From: Dicyema japonicum
Lineage: Eukaryota; Dicyemida; Rhombozoa; Dicyemidae
Length of the DNA stretch: 64,000 bases
Assembly (NCBI GenBank): GCA_011109175.1
Contig: RDEW01000031.1
Span: forward strand, 62,001-126,000
Reading direction: 5' to 3'
The notes beneath the pieces were generated by a model, which saw only the letters and a program-made list of their open reading frames with translations, was not told where the DNA came from and searched no databases. A program made the position numbers and the translations under genes. Below, piece by piece: positions 54,383-64,000 of the stretch (position 1 is its first letter; every line of letters begins with the position of its first letter).

Positions 54383-55153
54383 ATGAAATTTCAAGGAATA
54401 ATTTTGACATTTTCATTATTTTCAGTAATATAATTTTAGATATTTATTTTAAAGTTCTTGTGCTGCGGACCGCCTTCTGTCGGTATTGAAGATTTAAATT
54501 TATTTTAGCTGTTGATTACCGACTAAGTAAAGCATGATTTTATTAATTAGCCAGTACAAATCCAGATGACGAAACTCAAATTCGTAATGGTGGAGAAACT
54601 CTTTTGGTGGTAATTAATTCTAAAAAATACACAGTTTGCTGATCAAAATGAGACAGACCGGAGTGGGACACAAACCAATCGAAATGAAAAATACGTCAAA
54701 CAGAACAGGAGACATAAAAATCAAACTAAAAAATTCAATGACCTAAATGGGAGGCATACTAATCAAAATAAGACTGACATCGACCTCAAAGTGACACACG
54801 CGACTCAAAATATGACATACATAGGGCGAAATGTGACATATTCCAATCAAAATAAGACAGATGTCAACGAAAAGTGACATTTACCAATCAAAATAAGACT
54901 GACGCCGACCTCAAAGTGAAACTCGTGACTCAAAATATGACATACATAAGGCGAAATGTGACATATTCCAATCAAAATAAGACATGTCAAACGAAAAGTG
55001 ACATCTACCAATCAAAATAAGACTGACGCCGACCTTAAACTGACTTATCTAAATCAAAATAAAACAGACGTAGACCGAAAAGTGACATATGTAAATCAAA
55101 ATAAGACATACATTGGGCGAAATGTAACGTACACCAATCAAAAGAAGAATTAA
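54383..55153 (+). CDS. Secreted protein with 14-residue NxT-rich repeats (frame broken in the array)
   Basis: Five exons join over introns of 30, 26, 24 and 28 bp. The N-terminus, MKFQGIILTFSLFSFLCCG, followed by PPSVAVDYRLTST, is a good signal peptide. A short acidic linker (NPDDETQIRNGGETLLFADQ) leads into about eleven 14-residue repeats with the pattern V-T-Y-x-N-Q-N-K-T-D-x-D-x-K, for example VTYSNQNKTD and VTYVNQNKTYIGRN. Most repeats hold an N-glycosylation sequon (NKT, NMT, NVT, NET). Indels at about 54868 (-1) and 54985 (-2) throw repeats 54875-54997 out of frame (TGA at 54875); the sum is -3, so the last repeats return to the first frame and end at TAA 55151-55153. No family is recognised. 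The product would be a heavily glycosylated extracellular or surface protein, perhaps at the host interface (inference). The start follows an acceptor-like 'gtcttag'. Confidence 0.62.
54640..55146 (+). repeat. 42-bp minisatellite with ~124-bp higher-order period
   Basis: The basic unit is 'tgacatataccaatcaaaat' + 'aagacagacgtcgaccgaaaag' (40-42 bp). Every third unit is most alike: 54774-54895 and 54895-55018 correspond nearly base for base. This indicates unequal exchange in blocks of three. It encodes the repeats of the secreted protein. Confidence 0.85.
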
Positions 55154-55199
55154 TTAATAACTTCTGATTTCTTTTAACTGCTCTAGCTATAATAAAAAT

Positions 55200-55490
55200 A
55201 TTAATTTAGAAGATTTGACATTAAAAAATTAATAAGCATTATTGTTAATTTATTTTCCTACGATCACTAATGTTAAAAGAGAAAAAAATGTTCTCAGCTA
55301 AATATGTGATCCCAAACTGACAAGGAGGAGGTCAAAACTGAGGGGGAAATGGGCATCTGGACTCGCTCTCCATAACAGATTTAAAGTTATCTCGTATGGC
55401 TATTTTACACTCCTAGGGTTCAGAAATTTTCACACTATTACGTTATTCGCTCAATGTGAAAAAACGAAACACGAGGAGGAGACCTGTTAA
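55200..55490. other. Spacer
   Basis: 3' flank of the repeat protein; no feature identified. Confidence 0.4.
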
Positions 55491-55499
55491 CCATCGTTC

Positions 55500-56830
55500 A
55501 TAAAGCGTTCTGTTCCGTGGCTGTCTTGATTTTGTCCGCAATGATGCCCTTCCGAACAACCACATAGAACTCATTGCGATCGTTATCAACATTAACTTGA
55601 TTACATATATCATTATCTGAGATCTCACATTTTGTTCCCCAAATTTGTCCACGTCCGTATCCTGGAAAGTCTATTATGATCTTCTTTCTGACCATAACCT
55701 TATTATTGTGACTATAGACCTTTTATCCCCCGCGACTCATACAGATGTACTTACGTTAACTATAAGAACGTATGTTGAGAGGAATTCAAGTCCGCAGCTG
55801 GACGATTTCTTGAAGAGTTCTGTTGAAAAGTTTCATTACTTTGAAGAAGTTTTTGGCTAATTCAACTCGGCGATTTTAACTACCAATAATAAGTTCATAT
55901 CGAGGGGTTTCATTCGCAACTTCAATATGTACTTGACCAGGAAATTATTTCCTTGATCGAAGAGATCACATCCCTCAAATAGCAGTCTGTTGCATTCAGA
56001 GTTGTTCGACTGAATAAAAACTATCAGTAAGCTTTTTGCAAAGCAAAAATGAGGGGAATTCATAGAAAATATCGTCCACATAACTAACCCAAGAAGATTA
56101 TAGGAAACGATTAAAGTCATCAATACCTGCCAAATTGATTCCAATCTCCCCATGGTACCAGTCAAAAAGATACAAAACTGAAAGAATTTTCAATTAGGCC
56201 TTGATGAATGACTTGATGAAGTTTTACTTTTCTATTAGTCACCTAAGATTACCTCCCTCTCCTGCATTGTCCAAAAATTTGACAGTCATGGAGTTCTCAT
56301 TTTATCAAATCGATGAAACCCAACTCATGGGCCTTAAAAACACGCGAAACTCCCTTGTGAAAAAACTTGATGGCCTTAGTATCTTCCACTTGAAGAACTT
56401 CAGTTCAAACAAAAAACCTTAATAAAATATCGGATAAATTTATAACATATTCCAACTTTATGGAAAAAATCGGAGATTATCCTAATCCTAAGGTCTAAAA
56501 AAGTCCAGTAGATCCTTCATCGTTTAGGACCATCTTCTTTTGTCTGTGCTTTCCAAAATTTTGGAGAGAATCGTCATAAAAGAAATTTCAAATCACCCTG
56601 TGCTCCCCAATCTCAGCATGGCTTCTGCCTGGCTCGGATAAGTGTGCTTACACTCACGCAGTTCATGGTTCCAAACGAGATTCACAAAGTTCACCAACTC
56701 TCTCACTGCACCATTGTTCCCTCCTTGTCACTAAACATCCCAAAATACTGGGTGTTACTGCCAACAAAAATCTCTCCTTCAGCCAGCATATTAACTTTTT
56801 TAATTTTTACATGTGCTTTTCGATGTCAAT
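55500..56830 (+). mobile_element. Jockey-like LINE, endonuclease end to RT thumb, degraded
   Basis: Across frames: LTFCSPNLSTSVSWKVYYDL followed by LSDHNLIIVTIDLLSP (endonuclease SDH motif), the linker, LLSVLSKILERIVIKEISNH and PVLPNL (RT 1), then LSLHHCSLLVTKHPKILGVT-like text, FSQHINFF. Most of RT is missing between 56640 and 56660, so it is internally deleted. Same family as 46.4-49.1 kb. Confidence 0.6.
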
Positions 56831-57306
56831 CAATAAGTTCCGAGAGGAAAATGTGTGGATACTTTCTTTAACTATTGACGTAAGTGATTTTCTTTTTCCC
56901 CTCCTATGGAGTATGCATAGTGTGAATGGAGCGAAGAAAAATAATCCTACCCAATCCTCAGAGTCGTCCGAAGAGATTGCCCTTTTAATACACTCGCATA
57001 GGTAGTCTGCAACAAATACACGGGAAGCTTTGGGGATCTGATCAAGAATCTCCATATGTGTGTCAGGATTGAAATCAATTCAAGTACTTTCTGATGGAAC
57101 ATGTTCAGAAGGGTAGTTTAGAGCCGAGGATTTTGTATTTTCTGATAGGAGGCATGATGACAATGCCAATCGGAAATAACAGACAGGGCTCTTTTAGTCA
57201 TTCCGACACAGGACATGTGGAAATCACACAAACAGACCGTGCAGTGGATCATCCATTTCTTTTGTTTCTTATATCTCATTTTTTGACATAAATTAATAGC
57301 AATCAA
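56807..57306 (-). mobile_element. LINE ORF N-terminus with PHD-like finger
   Basis: The minus strand from 57306 reads KQKKWMIHCTVCLCDFHMSC, VGMTKRALSV, SDWHCHH: W-x-x-C-x-x-C-x4-FH-x-x-C...W-x-C, the core of a PHD finger. After a frame change, 57055-56807 gives SRVFVADYLCECIKRAISSD and FAPFTLCILHRRGKRKSLTS, the 'LPRxxLxxPxRGGKRxSL' block upstream of RT in the LVWD-clade LINE. So this is probably the missing 5' region of that clade. An isolated PHD gene is less likely, as the frame is broken. Confidence 0.5.
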
Positions 57307-57567
57307 AATTTCCTTAGAATTTTTATTCCTTTATTATTATTATTTAAGCCAAAGAAACACCGTTTTTCAAATTGAGTAATAGTTTTAATTGCTGTTAAGT
57401 ATTTCAATCTTTAGAAACGGTTCTTAAAAATCGACAATTTTAAATTAATCGATTTATGGAAGTAAATAGGATTTTTTGTAAAATTTAATTTACTTTTTTT
57501 ATTAAAAAATTAATTATTTAAAAATTACATTACATTTACGTTGTGATCCAACTCTTATTTTGTCAAT

Positions 57568-58493
57568 ATGTCTGAAAACAATCAAATAGGAGGATATTGC
57601 TATAATTGTGGGATGAATGTGAATCTAGCGATGCCAGTATTTATACAATGATTAAATATTAGGAATATACTTGCTCTACTTGCAATAGTGGATTCGCTGA
57701 AGTTCAACAGGAGAGATCTAGGTCATCATTTATTTTTTATTCCATAGAGAAACAGAAAACGTTAACATTCATAATGAAGTATTTAACCTTTGGTTTTTGT
57801 TAGAATGAGCTAGCGCTCTGAATCTGTCAATTTAGATGTTGCGTATAACAAAATAATTGTAATTATTAGTGATAGAATTAACCCTGAAAATTCACTCAGA
57901 TTCGCATTTCATCTTTATCCATTAAGAAATATCGGCGGAAACTTCCTCACTCAGTAAATTTTTATATAAATTCATATTTCTTAAAGAATTTAATGTTTTA
58001 AGTTGTATTTTTATTCTTAATTTTTTGAAATATTTTAGATTGGCTGATAATTCATTGCCAAACATATTCTCTGATACGTTTTTTGGTATTCCTAGTGTAA
58101 TACCGTATTTTGACGCATCCGAGCTAAACTGGATCGAAATGGCACAGAGGATTTTAGAGGAACTTAGTGAAGATGGAGAAGGTCCTTGTCCTCAGCGAAT
58201 TATCGACCAATTAAAGGAGTTAAAAATTAATCAACGTTTCATTGGTTGTGTAAAATATTGAATTTTGTAGACAATCAGGAAAAATGCCCAATTTGCCTTG
58301 ATTCTTTTGTTCTGGATGAAACTGTGATGACTTTAACTTGTAATCACATTTTTCATCCTTATTGTATTAAAAAATGGCTCGAAAGGGTTTTTCAGTTTGT
58401 TATTTGTAGCGGTCTGCTTGTCCTGTTTGTAGACGAGTCCTTGTGGCGGAAGAACCTGCTCCTGATGTTCAGGATGCTGAAGATTTGCTTTAA
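57568..58493 (+). CDS. RNF126: RNF126/RNF115-like RING E3 ubiquitin ligase
   Basis: These E3 ligases handle mislocalised hydrophobic proteins and endosomal receptors. The N-terminal C4 zinc finger reads GGYCYNCGMNVNLAMP|EYTCSTCNSGF. Ser/Asn-rich exons follow (ERSESVNLDVAYNKIIVIIS, LRFAFHLYPLRNIGGNFLTQ), then LEELSEDGEGPCPQRIIDQL. The RING-H2 reads CPICLDSFVLDETVMTLTCN, HIFHPYCIKKWLERRSACPV, C, and the gene ends DVQDAEDLL with TAA at 58491-58493. Introns: 26, 26, 35, about 83, 26 and 23 bp; all joins keep frame. All eight RING ligands are present (C2-H2-C4 arrangement of RING-H2). Two-zinc-finger layout matches RNF126/115 rather than other RING proteins. Confidence 0.88.
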
Positions 58494-58569
58494 CATTTAT
58501 GATTTCTATTAAATTTTGAATTTATGTATTCATTAGCTTATCAATATAATATTTAGCGAATCGTCTATA

Positions 58570-58890
58570 AAATGCTGCAAATTGAAAAATCAGTCGGTTT
58601 TTGTAGCCGTGATAGAAACTGTAGGATGACTATCTTTCTGTTCGTGGATATCACGTGTACGGAAACCTCAAATAACTTCCTGCAAAGTGCTGCCAATTTC
58701 TGGTCAGCCACCTGGAAGGTCGAAATTTTAAAGTGTCAGAAGTATGCTGACCTCACCAGTGATGTTATAATTGATCCTCCTACTGTGGAATCCTATTGAA
58801 TTCACGGACAATTGTCCTATGCCTTTCTAGAAAACTCGAAAATTTTACCTCAGCCCGCTCTTGTGACCTCCGTGAACGCTAATGACTATT
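58570..58890 (+). mobile_element. R2/R4-like LINE C-terminal remnant
   Basis: GFCSRDRNCRMTIFLFVDIT followed by CTETSNNFLQSAANFWSATW, VEILKCQKYADLTSDVI and IHGQLSYAFLEN. The 'VDITC.e......A....K..KY..L' pattern is found in the restriction-like endonuclease end of R2-superclade LINEs. It probably belongs to the family represented at the right edge of the window. Confidence 0.45.
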
Positions 58891-59002
58891 CGTGGGTATT
58901 TCTCTTCTAATTCAGGGGAAATGGAGTCAGACTTGTGCCTTTAATTCTATTTTTTGTTTTTCATGTAAATAAAAAGACGCATGTAAAAGTTTATGAAAAT
59001 TC

Positions 59003-59042
59003 TCAAGAAATTGGCGTATTTACAAATACGCCAATTTCTTGA
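59003..59042. repeat. Perfect 19-bp palindrome, 2-bp loop
   Basis: 'tcaagaaattggcgtattt' (59003-59021), 'ac', then its exact complement (59024-59042). No mismatch. It is a snap-back hairpin or cruciform-forming site. Confidence 0.9.
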
Positions 59043-59950
59043 ATCCACCACTTATTCTAAAGTCATAAAAATGACAGATCAAGAGGTTTTACAGTGTTCG
59101 CTTATGATAATATATTTCCTAGTTTGATTCTAATTAATCTTTGTTTGTATTTTTGAAACCAATTAAATATATTCAGATAGCACCACCTCATAGGAAGTGC
59201 CTCACCTGAGATACTATATAAGAAAATACCTTCTTGAACACATATGTGCCTAAAACTTAGGTGCATCTTGGACATTTAGAACCTAAGATATTAAGAAAAA
59301 ATACCAAACCTGACAAACAGATTTATTAGGACCGATTTTTGTAGAGACGATTGAATGTTTGGTCCCAGCACTCTAGAGTTCATTGAACAAGACTACAAAG
59401 AATTAACTCAAAACGACGCAATGGCTTTTTTCAAAACATTGACCTTGCGATCATGATAAAAAAACACAGCCCTCTCAACAAGGAGTAGGTAATGTTTTTA
59501 TTACTTAAACCTATCTTAGGCAGAATTCACACTATTGAGAAGTAAGAACAGTAATGTTAATTAATCCAAGACGTGTGTTCTTGACCTTGTTTTTTTGTGC
59601 GTGAGTTTAACGACAAAGATAAGAGTAAAATTAGTTATTATGGCGAAGTTTCATTATGGCCTGTGTTCTGGAAAAGCCAGTCATTCTAGTCTCGCCTTTC
59701 TGCAGCCCCGCAAGCCATCCAATTAACATGATTAACTCATACGTGCTCGGGCCAATAACATCAGACATTTTGTTATTTATTTATTATACCAGAAATTCGT
59801 TAAGATGTTTGAATACAGGAAAATAAAGGATTTGAAGATTATTGACATAAACCATCTTTGAAGTTTAACAATCTTAAGTCATTTTATAAGAAAGACAGAG
59901 ATTAAACAGGTGTCCCCGAAGATTCTTTAGTGTCAAAATTTCGTTTATTG
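59043..59950. other. Spacer without gene
   Basis: No supported coding or RNA feature. 59245-59270 holds a small palindrome (cctaa..ttagg). Confidence 0.4.
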
Positions 59951-59954
59951 ATGA

Positions 59955-60345
59955 GTAAATGATCCTTTTTCGTGGTACCCAGGCACTTGGCACAACTTGA
60001 GATTGGTGAATAGCATTAGAACAAGGGAAGAAAAGGAACTAATGCAAGGAAAAGAAATCTTGACCAAATAGTCAATAAAAGGAATCCAACCCACGGAGTA
60101 ATGTTAGTGGCATGACAACTACTAAGGTAACTTATTATATCTCGTTATTTATTTATTTCTTTAGAATCCCGGGATCACCGAGAAAGATAGAAAAAACACC
60201 AGACAGTTAAGTATTCCCAGTTCACGTAATCAACCGAGCCATCCAACTTCTGTGGTCTTCCATTGTTCTCACTACCGTGCGAAAGAGCTTTCTCTTATCC
60301 TTGTAGAGGAATCCGATTTTGGACCTCGTTCATTAAAAAATGTAA
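59955..60345 (+). repeat. Repeats C and D, adjacent
   Basis: 59955-60115 shares 'aatgatcctttttcgtg' and 'ccaggcact' with repeat C at 24500. 60150-60340 ('gatcaccgagaaagatag', 'ccatccaacttctgtg', 'ctcactaccgtgcgaaagag') is repeat D. Confidence 0.65.
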
Positions 60346-60477
60346 AACTACATTTTGAATGTTTTTTGAAAATCCAATTATTTTATTTTAATAAAAATCA
60401 ATTTATAAAAAATTAAAATTTAAATTAAATAATTCGTCTGTTGTAATAAATCTGTTACATTTGGGATTTGGATTTAT

Positions 60478-61650
60478 ATGAATGATCCAAATAATAATTC
60501 AACAAATTACAATTTAAACAATCGGTTCTCAATAAGATTTCCTGTCATAAACGATAACCAAAGGCGTGGAAATCCGAATGATCGCTACATTCAACAAAGT
60601 AGACAACCAGCAACGATAGAAGCAATTCAGATATATTGCGACTGAAACTGGGCCGTCAAGTTTTTCATATCAACATGATAGCACGTGTTTATATTTAATT
60701 AATTTCAGATTCTCCATTATCAAACCAAGATAAATCGTTTGACATCCAAAGACAAAATTATTTGTATGCAACAGAAAATAGATCTTTTAATCAAAATATT
60801 TTTCAGAATTGTTCGTTGGCCGTTCAACCAATGCAAAATACTGGTGTTCTCAATGCCTATTCGACTCCCGTTTCTGAAGGTGGAAAACTTTGACTTTTAT
60901 TTAGCTTACATAGAAAATAATAACAAGAACATCCCATTTCCAATTAACGGGAATATTATGTTACGACAGTTCTGGAAATGCTTGGATTGTTGTGTGCCAG
61001 CCTCCTCAAGAAACCCAAAACCTTGTAGATTCTCTTTTTTATTTTTTAGAGATCTGATTCTGTCACTGCTTCATCAAATGACGATTCCATTAAAAACAGA
61101 CTCACTCGTCTTTGAAGTACTTTTTTATATTTTTATTTTTTTATCAAATTATTTTATTTTGATTAATTTTTTATTTACAATTATTTTTAATTTTTTTCTT
61201 GTTTTAGTACGGGGTCCCATTAATTGAGCACGAACCCTTCCATTCTGTTGATGATGCTCTTGGTCGCCTTGGAGAAATAAAGAAAAACTTTGAAATCCAA
61301 AAGTCTGAAGGTGTTCATACCTTTAATTTAAAGTAGAGTCGTATTACCTCTATCCAACACATATAACAGATCTTGACAGAAAAGCGGTTGATCTCGAAAA
61401 TAAGTTAAGATCAATTTTGTGGCGCGTTTCTATGGTTTTGAATTAAACTTTATTTGTAGAGGGAACAAAATCCCGAAGATGAGGTTTTCCTTTATCGACA
61501 CTTTTTGGAAGATGAAACTGCATTTTTCAAGGAAGAATGTTTGAATATTTTAAAACTGTTTTAGGCCAATCTCTAACAAACGATGAATTGATTCCTATCA
61601 ATTGCATGAATTTCGTAAAACGCAAAAGTATTGAACCAGTCATAAATTAA
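60478..61650 (+). CDS. Spliced gene, Asn/Gln-rich N-terminus; weak GLTSCR1/BICRA resemblance
   Basis: The start reads MNDPNNNSTNYNLNNRFSIR. A 21-bp and a longer intron join it to SPLSNQDKSFDIQRQNYLYA and MQNTGVLNAYSTPVSE, low-complexity text. The conserved-looking end reads YGVPLIEHEPFHSVDDALGR, LGEIKKNFEIQKSE|VESYYL, TDLDRKAVDLENKLRSILWR, VSM|REQNPEDEVFLYRHFLED, ETAFFKEE, and after a 26-bp intron CQSLTNDELIPINCMNFVKR to TAA at 61648-61650. Resolved introns are 21-26 bp. The 'PFxSxxDAxxRL ... NPxxExxxxxRxFxxxE' order recalls the GLTSCR1 domain of BICRA (a BAF chromatin-remodeller subunit), but identity is low and this rests on memory. The middle (60950-61200) was not resolved. Real gene: likely. 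Name: uncertain. Confidence 0.55.
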
Positions 61651-62125
61651 ATTTCATTTTTCGTGAATGTGGATAAAATGTAATTTTTGATATTTAAATT
61701 ATTATTTTTGAATCCAATGAATTTTATTGTGAAATTATGTTTATTTTAACTAACAATAGATTCTAAATTCAATAAACTATTTTTAAAGCTCCCCATTACC
61801 TTACTTTAACGAAAGAAATGAACAAAAGACTGCTGTTGCCAGGTAACATCTCTCATGAGCGCATTTCCTTTTATTATTTATATGGAAATGCGTTCAATCA
61901 GCCGTCCCCCTTAAGGTTGTCTTTCCTCCTTTTTCCTATCAACGATCCGAAGAAAGATTGCGATTTGGATAAGAGAATCCCGAGGTTTCATTTGCTAAAA
62001 CCTTATTTTGGATTTTTAGTAACTGAAAAAAATATGCTTATTATTTTTTGGTTAATATTCCGAGATAAGATGCTTATTATTATTAATCGTTTTAGTTGAT
62101 ATGCGTTAGTCGTTTGGAGGATTTT
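61651..62125. other. AT-rich spacer with a small hairpin
   Basis: 'gcgcatttcc' and 'ggaaatgcgt' (about 61859-61896) form a 9-10 bp stem. Related text ('aaggaaatgcgctcaatta') occurs at 9098. The open stretch 61818-62099 has no family features. Confidence 0.4.
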
Positions 62126-62129
62126 TTTA

Positions 62130-62360
62130 TTAACCCAGGCTTACAATCTTTGGTAATCCCAGCACAAACACTCAATTAATTAATCCAAGGGAGGAACACA
62201 AGTAAGAATATCTGTTTGTGCCGAGCAAATCCATCCTCCATTAATCCATTATGGGCTTCCGTTTCAGAAGAGAGGTGGAAAAGTAGGTCAGCCCTCTTTT
62301 ATTTTAATAACACGTCCTGCAGTCGCTGACATCAATTCATTTTTGGACAAAGATTTTTTA
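62130..62360 (+). repeat. Dispersed repeat A
   Basis: Copy of 26870-27075: 'caattaattaatccaaggga', 'gggcttccgtttcagaagag', 'aagtaggtcagccctctttt', 'aattcatttttggac'. 62380-62640 continues as an unassigned open stretch. Confidence 0.7.
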
Positions 62361-62879
62361 TAATGGAAATCTTCACCAGTTGATTGATCAGGGAGAAGGT
62401 ATGAAGATCCCTTTCAACAACTGGGTCGTGCCAGAAGGACTCGTTGCCTCATGGGTTGGATCTGTTCGACAAAAAGTGACCTTCGCTGAAAAGTCCATAC
62501 TTCGGATTCGAACCCACGACTCTCAGATACGATGTCATCAGATGTTACGTTCAAACAAAAAGGCCATGGAGGACTTAGAGTGCTGTTCAATAAGTGTCGC
62601 ATTGGACTTTTCAGACGGCTCCAATATACGATTTTGATCTTCAATAATCCTCATTGCTGATGGATTCTGCCATTTGGCAGTATTCATCATTTCACAATCG
62701 TGCTTGTTCACTAATTACTTCAGGAGTATGTATAGTGCATATGAGGTAAAGCAAAATAGTCAGATCTAATCCTTGTGTCATTAAAACTGCAGTATTATTA
62801 TTAACATATTGTCAAAATTGGAGTATTTTTGGCTAACTAATGAGCGGCTAAAGAAACGAGTGACCTGAATCACTTAAAA

Positions 62880-64000
62880 TCAATAAAAATGGACAAAAAA
62901 GAACAAATAACAGAGCTTACTGGACTTAAAGGAAACCAAAATATGAAGATGAAACGATGGATATACTTTGCTAATATGGATACCGGGAGAATCAGAGATT
63001 GTATCCAGGATAACATAAAGATTGTGAAGAAAAGACTTTGAATACATGCATCTAGAAAAAAATTCAGAAAACATAATTGGTGTTTTGAACTCAATCAAAG
63101 ATATTTTATAGTGGCTTAGACGAGGAGCAAGAGAATTCTCGATTTTTATTTTGGGAGAATATTTGGAACAAACAGGCGAGAAATGAGAACACATTTTTGA
63201 TGAACAAACAAGTGACTGGAGTAAAAGACACATTTGCAGACTTTAGCGAATAAAGCATCCTGGAAGTAATTGAACATCTCCCGAACTGGAGAGTTAGCAG
63301 ATGTGATGGAGTGTACAGCTTCTTCCTCAAAAAATTCACATTGATTCATGACCACCTTTGTGAGAAATCTCAAAGTTAATACACGGGAAGTTTAATCAGA
63401 TGAGTAGTTCTACGCTGGAATCACTTATCTTATCCAGAAAAAGACGTGTTCCATACCCTAAAGGACTTTAGACCAATTATGTGTATGCCAAATTTATACA
63501 AGTCGATTACGAAGTATATGAACCGAAAATTATCAGACTATATTGAGTCATACCATCTGATCAGTAACAATCAATTGGGAACACGAAGGATGTGCCAAGG
63601 ATCTGAAAAGCAGGCACTATTAAACCAATCCATCAACCAACAGAACGGGAAGAATTTGGCCACTGCGTGGATATACGTTAAAAATGCATTCGATTCAGTG
63701 GATCAAGACTTTTATTGTACTCGATAACTGGACTCCCTACTGGATTGTGACCTTTGTAAAGAACTTGGTCACGAGGTGGAAAATTAAATTGAATTTCAAC
63801 TGAAAACAAATTGGGGAATTCAGAATGAAAAAGTGAATTCTGCGGGGTGACTCGTTGTCACCCAAAATGATGAAAGAAGTGAATACTTTCTTCCAGCTGC
63901 TGGACTTGAAATAAATACGGAAAAATCAGCTACAAATGTGCAAAATCTCAGTTCTGAAGCAAAGTTGCTTGATTGAACGGATGGCTATCGATACCTCTGG
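62880..64000 (+). mobile_element. R2/R4 (Dong-like) LINE, RT with internal deletion; runs off the window
   Basis: Upstream frames hold NIWNKQARNENTFLMNKQVT and IEHLPNWRVSRCDGVYSFFL ('PNWKAPGPDGVQGYWLK' region of the family). From 63446 the frame is intact: DFRPIMCMPNLYKSITKYMN, LISNNQLGTRRMCQGSEKQA and NLATAWIYVKNAFDSVDQDF (RT 1-2a and motif A 'AWIDYxKAFDSV', Asp replaced by Tyr). Downstream, RT motif B (ILRGDSLSPKM) is followed almost directly by LEINTEKSATN and GYRYL; the segment with the catalytic YxDD is missing. The copy is dead. Confidence 0.65.

Noticed and set aside
54640-55146. Satellite or CRISPR-like array unrelated to a gene
   Set aside because: The frame continues from a spliced signal peptide, units are a multiple of three in consensus, and a stop follows at once.
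62490-62560. A tRNA-like 'ggttcgaatcc' (minus strand) suggesting a tRNA gene
   Set aside because: No A box at the right distance and no cloverleaf; the T-stem does not pair.
1-64000. Bacterial, ciliate or nucleomorph origin
   Set aside because: Synaptobrevin, AP180, AP-3 mu, RNF126 and EBP-family genes plus Jockey/R2-type LINEs and a tRNA-derived SINE together point to an animal, despite the tiny introns.

Overview
The window looks like nuclear DNA of a very reduced animal. The single-copy genes are recognisably metazoan: a cytosolic dipeptidase, a tubulin-ligase-like (TTLL) enzyme, a synaptobrevin, AP180/CALM, AP-3 mu, ELMOD, an RNF126-type RING protein, an EBP-family membrane protein, a telobox Myb protein and a probable cilium protein. 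Almost all are cut by GT-AG introns of only about 22-35 bp. Such introns, very AT-rich spacers and a ciliated, membrane-trafficking gene set fit a dicyemid mesozoan (cephalopod renal parasite); an orthonectid is the main alternative. That assignment is inference from intron size and gene content. There is no bacterial, plasmid, phage or CRISPR feature.

Layout. 1-5 kb: a LINE ORF1 with CCHC knuckles, LINE ends and old repeats. 5.6-7.4 kb: dipeptidase (minus). 8.5-12.4 kb: a shrunken LINE ORF, then a TTLL10-like gene bracketed by two inverted LINE tails. 12.5-13.8 kb: a dead pogo/Tigger transposon. 15.7-19 kb: synaptobrevin and AP180 in tandem (plus). 19-24.7 kb: LINE and SINE debris. 24.7-25.8 kb: probable CFAP119. 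27.6-29 kb: AP-3 mu. 29-31.3 kb: LINE debris. 31.6-32.5 kb: telobox Myb protein. 33-44.5 kb: an intact tRNA-derived SINE, an ISXO2/Merlin relic, a Tc1-like relic, LINE fragments and two small unassigned genes. 44.9-45.6 kb: EBP-family protein. 45.7-51.2 kb: a LINE cluster, including one element with a 2A-like peptide just before its endonuclease, and a tail-to-tail LINE of another clade. 51.4-52.2 kb: ELMOD. 53-57.3 kb: LINE remains surrounding a small gene for a secreted protein built of 14-residue, NxT-rich repeats. 57.6-58.5 kb: RNF126-like gene. 60.5-61.7 kb: an unassigned spliced gene. 62.9-64 kb: an R2/R4-type LINE running off the edge.

The host genes do not form a pathway, though several belong to vesicle traffic (synaptobrevin, AP180, AP-3 mu, ELMOD) and two to cilia or tubulin (TTLL, CFAP119-like). 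By eye roughly half the window is mobile DNA: at least four LINE groups (Jockey-like with 2A; a clade ending in an LVWDxTCxDTF module; an RTE/CR1-like group; R2/R4-like), one SINE family, three DNA-transposon types and several unnamed dispersed repeats (called A-E below). The points most worth following up are the 2A-like LINE, the secreted sequon-rich repeat protein, the telobox protein, the tiny introns (some stop-free and a multiple of three), and the small ORF fusing the two ends of a LINE polyprotein.
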